Assembly (NCBI GenBank): GCA_947471745.1
Contig: CANJKZ010001237.1
Span: 1,637,001-1,701,000 of the forward strand
Length of the DNA stretch: 64,000 nucleotides
Reading direction: 5' to 3'
Source: Closterium sp. Naga37s-1
Lineage: Eukaryota > Streptophyta > Zygnematophyceae > Desmidiales > Closteriaceae
Below, piece after piece: positions 21,981 to 32,997 of this stretch. Under the pieces are notes generated by a model, which saw nothing but the letters and a program-made list of their open reading frames with translations, did not search any database and had not been told where the DNA came from. Position 1 is the first letter of the stretch, and each line of letters begins with the position of its first letter. The position numbers and the translations under genes were made by a program.

Positions 21981-22028
21981 ACTCAGGATTCTTCGCACCA
22001 CCACCTTTGATTCAAATTCAAATTCAAG

Positions 22029-23033
22029 GTGGCGTTCGGTACGCGCTCCCGCCGAAACATGGCTGGAGGATCTGGCGGACAAGCGGCCAACACTGCTGAA
22101 GCCCCTGCCAACCCTACCGCGAACTTTGCGGGAACTACCACCGTCAGCAATGCGCTACTGGAGCAACTCATCCAGCGAATTTCTACGCTGGAATCAGGAA
22201 TTCAACAACTGAAGAATGTCAATCCTGAAACCGCCCAGCAACTTGATCAACCGGCCGCTCCAACCAAGGAACCGAGCCCAACCACCTTTGATCTCGGGTC
22301 AAATTCATCTGCTCCAACAGTTCCTCGTCCAAGTGACGAAGCCGTGCTCGCAGCTCAGAACAAGTTTCTGACTATCTCCAAGATTCGAACCAGCACCGTG
22401 TTTAGCGGGCGAGATTTTTACACGTGGAGTTTCGAGCTCGAGCTACTTCTACAAAACGCGCAAATTTTCTGCTATTTTGACGAAAGCTACGCTGGCCCTT
22501 CCAGCGACACTGACAACGCAAAGGCTCAGTATTACAACGAGTTGCTCATGGCGTATAGCGTCCTACTCCGCAACATGGCGCCGACTGAACAACTCGGCAT
22601 TCGACCATACAAGACTCACCAAGCTCCCGCCATGGCTGCCTGGAACTACCTCAACAAAACTTACCAGCCCAAGGACTCCATGTCCTCCAGCCACTTGCTC
22701 CAGCAACTCATGGAAGTCAAGATGGCACCTGGCGAGAAAGCAAATTCCTACATCAACCGTTGCCGAAGCGTCCGCGACCAACTTCTGAAGCTCGGAAACA
22801 CAATTTCCGAGGACATGTTTGTCACCATCGTGCTTCGAGGTCTGCGACCACACTGGAATCCTTGCAAGGCGCTTCTTCGCCAACAAGGAATAATATCCGA
22901 AGTGCACCTCCGCGCTACCCTGCTGCACGAGCAGCGTGACATGGACTTCAACCAAGAAAAGGGGGCACACCGCGAACAAATTGCCTTTTACTCTAATCGC
23001 GATCAACGGAGAAATCGCGACACGCGGCCATGA
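22029..23033 (+). pseudogene. Element C gag, truncated by a deletion in its first C-terminal copy
   Basis: The frame starts near the LTR and encodes a copia gag core (FSGRDFYTWSFELELLLQ, MAAWNYLNKTYQ, SYINRCRSVRDQLLKLG). It ends at TGA 23031-23033. Compared with the duplicated copy at 23274, 17 bases are missing just before the zinc knuckle, which removes the first cysteine and shifts the frame. Without that deletion the two copies would read in one frame, since the duplication is 465 bp. Confidence 0.85.
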
Positions 23034-23755
23034 ACTGCAAAGCCTTCGGTCACTTTACCGAACGCTGCCGATCCGGACCACGACACGACTCCGCGCCGCG
23101 CAACAACTCTGCCTACGGTCCTGATCATATGCGCCAGGCAAACCGACCGTCCTCGGACCATCGGTCTGCCCCGCGCCAGCCGCAACAAACCGACATTCAG
23201 CGCACACCGCAGAACAACATCGCAGTCCGCCATGTCATGGGCAACATGGCGATGCGCATTCCTCGTCGCACCCGAGGATATGTTCGTCATCATCGTGCTT
23301 CGAGGGCTGGGACCACACTGGAATCCCTGCAAGGCGCTTCTTCGCCAACAAGGGATAATATCCGAAGCACATCTCTGCGCTACTCAGCTGCACGAGCAAC
23401 GTGACATGGACTTCAACCAAGAAATTGGGGCGCGCCGTGAACAAATCACCTTTTATTCAAATCGCGACCAACGGAAGAATCGCGACACACGGCCACGGCA
23501 ATACTATTGCAAGAACTGCAAAGCCTTCGGTCACTCCACCGAACGATGCCGATCCGGTCCACGACACGACTCCGCGCCGCGCAACAACTCTGCCTACGGT
23601 CCTGACCATATGCGCCAGGCAAGCCGACCGTCTTCGGACCATCGGTCTACTCCGCGCCAACCGCCACAATCTGACATTCAGCGCGCACCGCAGAACAACA
23701 ACGCAGTCCGTCATGTCATGGGCAACATGGCGATGCGCATTCCCCGTCGCACCCG
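22809..23755 (+). repeat. Tandem duplication of the gag C-terminus in element C
   Basis: Copy 1 is 22809-23273 and copy 2 is 23274-23755. Both encode MFV(T/I)IVLRGL, HEQRDMDFNQE, the zinc-knuckle region and RHVMGNMAMRIPRRTR. They differ by substitutions and by the 17-bp gap in copy 1. Confidence 0.9.
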
Positions 23756-24551
23756 CCGCACCAATCGGCGACATTTGAGATATGTCTCGCCTCCCTCGCC
23801 AGGAAACGAAGTCCAATTCACCGGCTACAACAACCCCTTCACGCAAGATGGGGAATTCGTCTCCGACGAATACGAACAGGATTGGGATCTGCCGATACCC
23901 CTGCTGGAGTCGCCGCCGCATGACGAAGATTTTCTTAACTCGCCGTCCATCACAAGCTATTTCTACGGTCACCACATCGACACGCGCCCCGTGGATAATT
24001 ACCGTGCTGCTGGAGATCGGCGCATTCCGTTCCGGAACACACCAAACTTGGCCCTCTCGGCTCAACATCGCGCGAACTCCTACAACACATGGTACCTCGA
24101 CAGCTGCTGCGGGCAGCACATGGTGGGCTCCGAGCGCTACATCTCCAACCCAAGCGCCATCCCCCAACCCACCGTCGTCACGGTGGCCAACATTCAGCAA
24201 CTCCAAGCACGAGCATGCGGCATCGTCGTTCTAAAAGCACGCGACAGCGACATTCATATCATGCTCAACGACGTCCTCATCTTGCGCGGTCTTCAATATA
24301 ATCTCCTTTCCTACGATCAACTCGTGCAAAGTGGAGTACTCATGACGACTGACCTTGAGACACGCGACATCCTCATGCACTGGAAAGACTACAGCAACTT
24401 AAACAGCGAACCGCGCTACATCGGCAGAGCCCATTCCGAAGACGGCGTTTACATCCTCGATTTCGACATCCCAGACTGCAGCGCTGACTCAGGGGACCTC
24501 ATCGACTTGCAGCCAAGACATCGTGTGGAAACGCAACCCCAAGCACATTGA
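23274..24551 (+). pseudogene. Element C second gag C-terminus and protease
   Basis: It carries an intact CCHC knuckle, CKNCKAFGHSTERC. Downstream is the aspartic protease region WYLDSCCGQHM with ILRGLQYNLLSYDQL as the C-terminal part. The expected catalytic triplet DSG reads DSC, so the protease is probably inactive. The frame stops near 24551, and what follows is in another frame. Confidence 0.85.
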
Positions 24552-25600
24552 CGGTCGCCCCTGGATCAAGCATCACGCTCACCCAAGGGAAATAGATCTG
24601 CACGCCCCTGGACCTGATGGTCTCTGCCGCAACTGCCGTACTCCAACTGCCTCCACAACAGACAGAACAGACAGACCTGTACCATCCACACGCCCATCCA
24701 ACCCACCCCCGAACAGAGGAAAAGCGCCAGCTGACGAAGGAGAATCTTCCGCTGCAACAGCACGGCGCCTCACAGCCGCAGCAGTACAGACTGACACACC
24801 CTCAGAACAGATCCCTGAGGACGCTAGACCAATCATTCAGCCTGCTGGCATGGACATTGTTGAGGAAGCGGAATGGCAGACTCCTCACCCATCTGGCATG
24901 CGCGACGGAGAACTCGCTGCAGCACTCACTACCTTCCAGCCGCGCAGGGCTCGCACTGACCCCACAGTCCACGATCGCCTAGAGCTCCTCACGCGCTACA
25001 CGGGACCTGGCGCATATGACGGCGAAAATAACCCTCTCCCACTGACCTGGGAGACCTACCACGTCCAACACCCCTGGTCCCGATGCACCATGACCACCGA
25101 GGAGTTTCAGCGACATGAAGAAGAAGAAAGGCGTCGCCGCACGGACGAAGAAGCAAAGGCAGCAGCAGCTGCAACAGCTGGAGGATGGGGGAGCGGAGCT
25201 GCAACAGCTGGAGGATGGGGGAGCGGATCTGCAACAGCTGGAGGATGGGGAAGCGGAACCAGCGCAACAGGATGGGGGGACCCCGCACCATCAACAATGG
25301 AGGAAGAAGAGTCCATCGAAGCTGTCATTGCTCGAGCCGAACAAGAAGCAGCAGCAGAAGCAAGGGGACCATATGGTTCACCACGTCCCCTTGGCATTCC
25401 CCCAGGCACAGCACCGCAAACTGACTCCTCGGGATCTCTTACCATTCCTCAACGCGCCTCCCCAGACTCTATAGACTCATGACCCCCCACCGACCGCGAT
25501 ACCATACTGCCCTACCGCACCTATCCCCGCAGCCCACTCCACACTAAAACCACGCCCATTGGCCCCTCAGACTCACCTGCTCCAAGCCCTCTAGCAACAT
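24523..25600 (+). pseudogene. Element C spacer between protease and integrase
   Basis: A 319-residue frame (24523-25482) rich in Pro/Thr, then Glu/Arg. It contains TWETYHVQHPWSR and four repeats of ATAGGWGSG (25165-25270). I recognise no domain. D1 has a matching long spacer with a related Trp/Pro-rich patch, so the stretch seems to belong to this family and not to be a later insertion. Bases 25483-25600 hold no feature that I recognise. Confidence 0.6.
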
Positions 25601-28600
25601 TTGCCTTACCGCCTCATCACATGCCACGACCAGACCTCCCAAACAGCAAACACAGATGATGTAACCATACCCCTCGCTGCCATCACAACAATCACACCAA
25701 CCCCCACTGCTCGTGACATCATTCTTGCATTCGGCCTCTCCATCTCTCCACAGCCCATCCCACAGCCAACTGAACAAGACATAGCCCCTCTCATTGCGTT
25801 TTACACATGCTCTCTTGCTCTGCGTGCTCAACCAGACCTCTGGCACAAGCGCCTTGGTCACCCCTCTCAGGAAGTCCTAAACAACTGCATTCGCGCGCAA
25901 GTCTTTCTCCCTGGAACTCTCCTCCGCCCAGACGGCACTCCAGTCCCAGTCAACACCACTCGCCGCACTGACTGCGACATCTGCCCTGAAGCTGCACTCA
26001 CACATCAGCCCTTCAAACTCCTTGAACCCGGGACCAACCGCTACGAGAAACTTGAGAAGGTCTACAGCGATTTCCTCGTGCTCACTAAGACCGGCCTCAA
26101 CGGCGAAGAATACACTCTCACCTTCGTCGACGCTCACTCCCGCTTCGTCTGGGTCGCCAATGTCTCCCACAGGAGCAAAGCGTATGACATCTTCAAGGTT
26201 TGGCACGCTAACGCGGAAACTCAGCTCTGACAAACAGACTGCGCAGCCGAATTCAAGAGCGACAAGTTTGCGGCCTACATCCAGGACAAGGGCATCGTGC
26301 ACAAGCTCTCCCTCCCTTACGCGCACCCACAGCAAGGCGTCGCGGAACGCACCAACCGCACTCTCATGACCAAGGTTCGCGCCCTTCTGCAACAGAGCGA
26401 CGTCGACGCGAAGTACTGGCCTTACGCCATGCATCACGCTGTCCGTCTGCACAACCTGCTCAACACCACTGCCAACACCGACAACCTCTCGCATCACCTC
26501 AAGTTCACCGGCAAGCAAGGCGACATCTCCATGCTCCGCGTCTGGGGTCGCATGGTGCAGTATCGACCTGCAGCGGCGACCACGGGGAAGTTCGAACGTC
26601 GCGCCCGCTGGGGCGTGCACCTCGGCATCAGCTTCGAGCACCACGCTTGGAAGATCCTCGACCATGACACCTCACAGATCGTCGCGGCGCGCGACGTCAT
26701 CTTCTACGAGGACCTCTCCATCCACAAGTTCCAGTGCGACCGCCATGCTGATCGTGTCCGCGGCGAACATAACATCGCGGAATACGAGCGCCCGCCGCGC
26801 ACCCTCGCTACGCCTGAAGACGAAGCCGCCGCAGCACTCGCGGACCAGGATCCTACTGATCCCCACCCAGGTCCTCGCCCCTGGAGCGACGAAGACGAGG
26901 ATGAGGACGGAGCTCCTCTCGACTCCTCTCGTGACTCCCTCCTCAGTCCCACACCCTCCAGCGGCAACGACTCTGACGATGACGTGGTGGAAGTCACCAG
27001 CGATCAGCGCCACAGCCCTGGCCTCTCCGGCCTCCACATCCTTGGCCTCCACACGGCGGTGTCCCGCCCACTCAAGGCGGTTGAACCCAAAACCCCGCGT
27101 CAAGCTCTCACCGGCCCCTACGCAAAGGAGTGGCGCGCCGCGATGGATGCTGAAGTCGCCGCGCTTGAAGCTCGTGATACCTGGGTCCTCGCTGATCGAG
27201 CTGCCTTGAAGGGGAGACGCGTCCTCTCGGGGAAATGGGTGTTTCGTGTCAAAACCACCGCCGACGGCACAATCGAGCGCTTCAAGGCCCGCTGGGTTGT
27301 TCGCGGGTTCGTCCAACGTCACGGCGTTGACTTTGATCAAACCTTCGCACCTGTCAGCCGCCACACCTCCGTCCACATTCTCCTCGCCATCGCAGCAGCA
27401 AAGCATCTCCCCCTCCGCCAAATCGACGTCAAAAATGCCTTTCTCTATTCACCCGTGGATGCCCTCATTTTCGTCGAGCAGCCTCACACCTACGGCGACG
27501 GCGACGATCGCGTATGTCAGCTACGCAAATTGCTCTACGGCATCAAGCAGGCACCACGACTCTGGCAGCAGTACCTTCACCAAATCCTGCTCGACATCGG
27601 TTTTATCCAGCTGCCTCACGATCCCGGCATGTACCGCCTCCACTACCGCGGCGACTACATCCTCCTCACGGCGTACGTTGACGAACTTCTCTACACCGGC
27701 ACCAGCAACGACCTCCTAGCTCAGTTTGAGAAAAACCTGAGCAACCGCGTCGAAATCACCAGCACCGATCAAGTCACCCAGTTCCTGGGTCTCAACATCT
27801 CTTACTCGGCTGACGCCATCCACCTCTCCGCCTCCAAGTATGCCGAGACACTCGCAACCAAGTTCAACATCAAACCAGCCAACCTCTCCACTCCTTACCG
27901 CAACCCGGCCAACCCGCATGTTCCCAACACCACACCTCCCAACCTCTCCGGTCACCAACTGTACCAGCAGCAGCTCGGCTGTCTCCTCTTCGCGGCGGTC
28001 ACGTGCAGGCCTGACTTGTCCTACATCTCAAGTCAACTCGCTCAGTATGCCAAGCGGCCTGAAGGGGAGCACATGTTTGATTTACAGCGCGCTCTGCAGT
28101 ACTTCATCTCCACACCGCACATTGGCCTCACCTACTCAACCCTCACAACCCGCTCCTTCAGCCTCGTTGGCTACGTGGACGCAGATCATGCCGCCGACCC
28201 TGCTAATCGACGGTCCCGAACCGGCTTCCTCTTTCGTCTTGAGCCTACCGGACCAATCTCCTGGAATTCCCATAAGCAAGAAATGGTGGCGCTCTCCTCC
28301 GCTGAAGCCGAATTTATCGCCGCCACGCCAGCTGTTCGCGAAGGTCTCTACCTTCAGGAGCAGCTTCAAACTTCACTGCGACAACCAAAGCGCGATAAAA
28401 ATCGCAAACAAGCCTGGCTTCGTCAACCGCACCAAGCACATCGCGCTCCGCTACTTCTTCGTCAAAGACGTAGTTGACAAAGGCAAAGTCATCTTGACGT
28501 ATTGCCCCACTGGTGACATGGCAGCTGACTTCCTCACCAAGAAGCTGCCACGTCAACAGTATCATCACTGCGGAAACATCTGCGGCATAACCAAGCGCGT

Positions 28601-28625
28601 AAAGACTTCGCTCCTCCAGGAATGA
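25601..28625 (+). pseudogene. Element C integrase, reverse transcriptase and RNase H
   Basis: Integrase: zinc region LWHKRLGHPS and CDICPEA, core Asp in FVDAHSRF, second Asp in QTDCAAEF and Glu in GVAERTNRT. A TGA at 26228-26230 cuts the core just before the second Asp in the same frame. RT (26297-28477): WVFRVKTTADGTIERFKARW, NAFLYSPVDA, YGIKQAPRLWQQ. The catalytic box reads YVDELL, with Glu for the second Asp. RNase H: DADHAADPANRRSRTG and SSAEAEFIAA, then a frameshift near 28350-28380. The tail (CDNQSAIKIANKPG, MAADFLTKKLP) lies in another frame to 28625. Confidence 0.9.
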
Positions 28626-28632
28626 AGGGGAG

Positions 28633-29076
28633 TGTTACGATATGGTATAGTTGAATAAACATTCCTGAGTAACAAATCCTTAACGCGAAGATGATTGCAG
28701 CGAGGACGAAAGGCCAAGCGACGAGACAGTTATCGAGACAGTTACAAGGAGGAAGAATTTGAAGTGCAAAGCGCGGGAAAAGTTCAAACGGTTACCGGAC
28801 CGCGTACGGTTACCGAACCGCACGGTTGCGATGTTGCATCTAGATTAGCCCTAAGGGGAATGTACCCCCTCAGAGTACATGGGTAGCTAGGACCTTTCAT
28901 ATTCCACTGTATTCCTATATAAACTCTTGTACCGCATTGTGTTATTCACTTCTGTCGATATTCAAAATCTCCTTCTGACAGAGTCCGTACCCGACATTAC
29001 CTAGCAATCTTCCGCTGCTGCTACACTCCGTGCGATCAACTTGAGACGATCCTATAAGACGGTTCAGATTGCATCA
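28633..29076 (+). repeat. 3' LTR of element C with polypurine tract
   Basis: 444 bp, TGTTACGATATGG to GATTGCATCA, preceded by GGAATGAAGGGGAG (28619-28632), the polypurine tract. It is followed by the ACAGG duplication. Confidence 0.93.
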
Positions 29077-29081
29077 ACAGG

Positions 29082-29614
29082 CACGTCGGTCTCTGGAGGG
29101 TTATGGGCGCACTCACCTGCTACACAAACAAGCCCTTTTATCCCAGTTGTTAGTGGCTGGGATTCTGACACGGAAAGCATACATAGATTTATGTATAGAA
29201 TACATGGAATACGAAGGGACCTAGACTAGCCATGTACTCTGGGGTACGTTACGTTCCCTTACCCATGGCAATACGCAATCGATTACAATACAATCCCCTC
29301 CAAAAGAAAAGGCAAAGAAATTTAGAAATAAAAGGCCCTAGTCTAGGGGGTGTCTTATGGTGATTAAGGTACAATCAGTGGCTTCAAGGAGAGCAGCTGA
29401 TAGAGCGCAGCAAAGCAACTTCTCCACTTGTGGTCCTGCAGCGGCCCAATTCAGGGCAAGGCAACAAAACAAGAAAACAAATCAGTCTCGGTTTGAGCGA
29501 GACTTGATGACAACAAACCGAGGAAACTGGGTAAGGGCAACGCAGGCAGGAAATTTGCACATGCTAGCACAAACACCAGTGAAACGGAATACGGCAGCTA
29601 TCAGCATGTGACAC
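29082..29614. other. Unassigned sequence with an LTR remnant at 29185-29262
   Basis: About 29185-29262 resembles the reverse complement of the C LTR around its TATA region (shared GGAATACGAA, CTAGCCATGTACTCT and TTCCCTTA), so it is probably a fragment of an old minus-strand relative. The rest shows no gene. The host gene's final stop or its 3' untranslated part borders it on the right. Confidence 0.5.
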
Positions 29615-32600
29615 TCACGCAGCAGTGGTAACATTGTTGCCGGGGCGATACCACCCTGCGGCGCGGCCATAGCAGTCGGCCCCGTTCCAAAACCACATGA
29701 GCCCACACACCACCCTGGTGCCCTTGGCGCCATCAGGCGCATCCCAGAGGATCTTCAGCGACCCCACCGCCCCCGCCATGGGCGCCGGCACGTTCACACA
29801 GCCGGCGGGGCGGGCAGCGCCGGGAGTGGGCGCTCGGAGGATGATGGGGCCGAGGGTGGAGGGCGAGTTGGTGAAGGAGGCGCGGTTGAAGAGAGCGATG
29901 CTGGTGGTGACTGTGGTGGATGGGGCTGGGGGGAGGTTGGTGAGAAGGGGATGGAAGGTGAAGAAATGGGGATGATGCAAGAATGGTGTCGTGAGAAGAT
30001 GGATGAGAATGGAGTGTTGGAAGGACTCACGTAAAGTGTCATAATTCCAAAAAAGGAGGCGGAAGTATAACTCTTCAGAGCATCTCTGAAAGCGTAAGCT
30101 AGTAGCAAATGGTTGATTGAAGGGTTTGGTATTGGCGAGTACATGAAGCACAGGTGCCGTTGACAAGGGGCTGCGAGGCCGGGCAGGCGCAGAAGGGGAT
30201 GTCGTTGCTGTCCTCCCTGCAGCGAGCTGAGGCCGGGCACGTCACTCCCTTGCAGGAGGGCGCTGGAGGGAGGGAGGGGAGAGAGGGGTGGAGGGGGGTG
30301 AGAGAAATTAAGAAGGATGAACTGTGTGGTGTAAACGATAGAGAGGGAACAAAAGCAGAGCTAAGAGTCACAAGCTTAAGGAACACTTCAAAGGCACCTC
30401 GAAGCTCCGATGTTAGAGAAGAGCGAGAGAAGAAACGCCCTCCTACAAGCCACCTCGAAACCTTCTGCCCTTGGACCAGCACTCACCCAGGCATGTGTTG
30501 GGAGCGGCACTCACCCAGACATGTGTTGGGAGCGGTGAGCACGGTGCCCTGGGGGCACACACACTGCGCTGCTCCAGACGAGCCGTCACACACCAGATCC
30601 CCTGCACACCTGCTCGCCCCCCTGCATGGGTCTGCATTCAAAGGGAGAAAGGGGGTGTGAGGGTGATGAGGGGAGGTGAGTATGTGCAATTTTTTACATC
30701 CTGATGATCGGGAACGGAGAGATGGGAAGGGTGGGTGAAAAACACACACGAAACACGCCACACAACCAGCAGCGCACGCCTCTCAGGCTCACCTGCTTGG
30801 CACTTGCCATTGACCAACGCCTGGCCTTGCGCGCACTGGCACTTGGGCTTGCCCCCCACTGCCGTGCACGTGGCTGTGGACGGGCAGAGCGCTCGGAAGC
30901 AGGGGTCCTGCACTGCAGTGGGGACGCATGGGGCGGAGGGGAAGGGGGAGCAGGGGAGCGTGTGTGTTGGGGGGAGACCGCGAAGAGGATACGGCCAAGG
31001 GAAGAATGCAAAGCGGAGAAGGCAAGGGCTGGAGGGTGAAGGGGAGAGGGCAAGGGGGAGAGGACAAGAGAAGAGGGCAAGTTGAAGAGAGCAATTGGTG
31101 GAAATGAGGGGCAACCAGCTGTCACTGCAGGAGCAGCGCATGGGGCTGGATGGTCCTTTCAAGAACGTGGAAGGCACGGTGCAGTGCGTACTGTAAGGCA
31201 GCTGGCCGTTGTAGTTGCCTGGCGGCGAGTAGTGGCACGCCCACACGTCGCTACGCGTGCCACACGACGCCTTGGCACACCCCAGCCTGCGCGTGTTGTT
31301 CCACACCACCTGCACCCCCCCCCATGCCACGCCCACGAGGCACAAGGCAGTTGTGAGTACAAGGAAGGAAAAATCAATTAGAAATGAACTACCACGTGGA
31401 GGCAGGCGCAAGCATTGAGACATCTGCGCCTGGCGATGAAGTGTTTGTAAACGCTACTGCTCGCCACTCACCTGCGTGTAGTGGCCGCACTTGGCCCAGT
31501 CACGTGCTACTGCTCGCCACTCACCTGCGTGTAGTGGCCGCACTTGGCCCAGTCACGTGCTACTGCTCGCCACTCACCTGCGTGTAGTGGCCGCACTTGG
31601 CCCAGTCACGTGCTACTGCTCGCCACTCACCTGCGTGTAGTGGCCGCACTTGGCCCAGTCACGTGCTACTGCTCGCCACTCACCTGCGTGTAGTGGCCGC
31701 ACTTGGCCCAGTCACGTGCTACTGCTCGCCACTCACCTGCGTGTAGTGGCCGCACTTGGCCCAGTCACCGCCCGCACAGCCGTTGGGGAAGACGCCCAGC
31801 TGGTACCACTTGCCCTCGTCCACCCACCAGCGCACCGCATCGCCGTTGGACGCCCACCCGCTGGGGCTGGCGCCCGACAGGTTCTGCCCCTCGCCACTGG
31901 CGCCGCCGTGCTGCAGCTGACAGTTGTGCGCACTGGAGGACAGCGTTTGAACCCATGCCCTGGCCCTTGACGCCACTGGGAGGGAGAATGGGGGGCGGGG
32001 GAAGGGGAAGCGATAGAAGGGAGAGGGAATAAAGGCAGAAGGAAGAAAGAAGAGGAGGAGGAAGTGAGGGGACTGAGAGAGAAGCATGCACAAGGAGACG
32101 CCATGGTACATGCACGCACCACTCATACCACCCACATGCGCCATGCGCCATGCTGCATGCATGCAGCCCCTCGCCCCAGCAGCAGCACTCACGGGCATCG
32201 TCCCACACAAGGGGCACGGCGCCCACAGCGGCGCGGGCGGCGTTGTGTTGGTCCAGGTAGTCCGAGTTGGCGAGGGGAGCGGACGAGCACCGGTTGTTGA
32301 TCAGCCGCTTGAAGGGCGCCGGGCATTTGCACACCGCTGCACCGTTCTGCACCGCGCACTTGGATACGTCCGGACACTTCACTCCGTAGCAGGGGTCTGA
32401 GGCGGAGATGGGGCGGGAAACGGGGGGGGGGGGAGAAAAGGGTTGGGCATTCGCATACCGCTGCACCGTTCTGCACCAATCACCGCCGCGCGCCTGGGCA
32501 GTTGTGAACATTTGACGCCGTAACATGGATCTGAGGAGGAACTTAGGAAAAATGGGGGTGTGGAGGGAGAGGGGAGAGGAGAGGAGGGGGAAGGGAGAGT

Positions 32601-32997
32601 GGGGGGGAGAAGGAGAGGATGGCAAAAGTATTCCTTTGACACGCGGGCACCTCAGTCTCAGCGATGAGAGGGGGAGAGCGCCGCGGGGGCAGGATGCAGG
32701 GAGTAAACGAGGCACGCCAATCGTGTTGCAATCACCTGAGCACGAGCACTTGGCGACGCCAGAGGAAGCGGAGCAGGAGCAGCCGTTCGGGCACGTCACG
32801 AACGAGCACGCGTCGCTGCCAGCCGCACCGCCGCGCCAAGGCTGCGCCGAGGCGCCCCTCCACCGACCGGCGCCTGCAGCGACGGCGGCGGATGCGGACG
32901 CGAGGTGGCGGGAGAGGAGGGTGGCATGGAGGAGGGGAAGGAGGAGGAGAAGAGGGGTGGCGATTGCGGTTCGCATTCTAATCATTACACGCTCCAT
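29615..32997 (-). CDS. Host gene: secreted CAP/PR-1-type protein with EGF-like modules, 8 exons in my model
   Basis: Exons: 32997-32736, 32396-32193, 31975-31737, 31309-31192, 30912-30793, 30631-30515, 30262-30143, 29925-29615. All introns are GT-AG and the joined frame stays open for 496 residues. Residues 1-40 include a hydrophobic signal peptide (PLLLLLPLLHA). A short Cys-rich stretch follows, then an EGF-like module (90-124). The CAP domain (133-274) has HNAAR, H178, E184 in GEGQNL, E209 in WVDE and H232 in GHYTQ, the four CAP cavity residues, plus CHYSPPGNY. Three more six-Cys modules follow (279-312, 317-352, 357-391), then a C-terminal region of about 100 residues that I do not recognise. 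Exons around the modules are mostly phase 1-1, so modules can be added or lost in frame. An apoplastic or cell-wall role is inferred from PR-1 relatives. Uncertain: the donor of exon 7 (30152 or 30143) and whether GTGAGT overlapping the stop is a further donor. Confidence 0.85.
30485..30542 (-). repeat. 28-bp tandem duplication of an exon end plus splice donor
   Basis: On the minus strand the phrase CCCAACACATG(T/C)CTGGGTGAGTGC occurs twice, with donors after 30515 and after 30487. The shift is 28 bases, so use of the outer donor changes the frame. Confidence 0.8.
31454..31768 (-). repeat. 53-bp minisatellite, six copies, made of an exon end plus splice donor
   Basis: The phrase CACCTGCGTGTAGTGG (plus strand) starts at 31469, 31522, 31575, 31628, 31681 and 31734, an exact 53-bp period with almost no variation. 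Each unit carries the codons for WAKCGHYTQ, the donor GTGAGT and then TAG on the minus strand. The copy at 31734-31768 is the real exon end; the other five lie in the intron. Confidence 0.95.
32440..32530 (-). pseudogene. Decayed duplicate of the EGF-like exon
   Basis: After an acceptor CTCCTCAG (AG at 32532-32531) the sequence encodes DPCYGVKCSQ, matching the start of the real exon at 32396. A frame change then puts VQNGAAVCECP in another frame, and no donor follows. Flanking exons are phase 1, so skipping it keeps the frame. It lies inside the first intron of the CAP gene. Confidence 0.7.

Larger units (their letters stand above)
21536..29076 (+). mobile_element. Ty1/copia element C, complete ends, decayed coding region
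   Basis: LTRs lie at 21536-21967 and 28633-29076, with ACAGG duplications at 21531-21535 and 29077-29081. Primer site TGGTATGAGAGCC and polypurine tract AATGAAGGGGAG are in place. The LTRs differ by small indels (a 12-bp duplication and two 3-bp changes) and several substitutions. Coding order is gag, protease, a long spacer, integrase, RT and RNase H, spread over three frames with stops. The family is related to D1/D2. Confidence 0.95.

Noticed and set aside
26672..27421. 249-residue minus-strand frame opposite the RT of element C
   Set aside because: Shadow of the conserved RT frame; the plus strand has RT motifs, the minus strand none.
29482..29742. Further coding exon of the CAP gene downstream of 29615
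   Set aside because: A GTGAGT overlaps the stop codon, so one more intron is possible, but no acceptor followed by recognisable coding sequence is visible.
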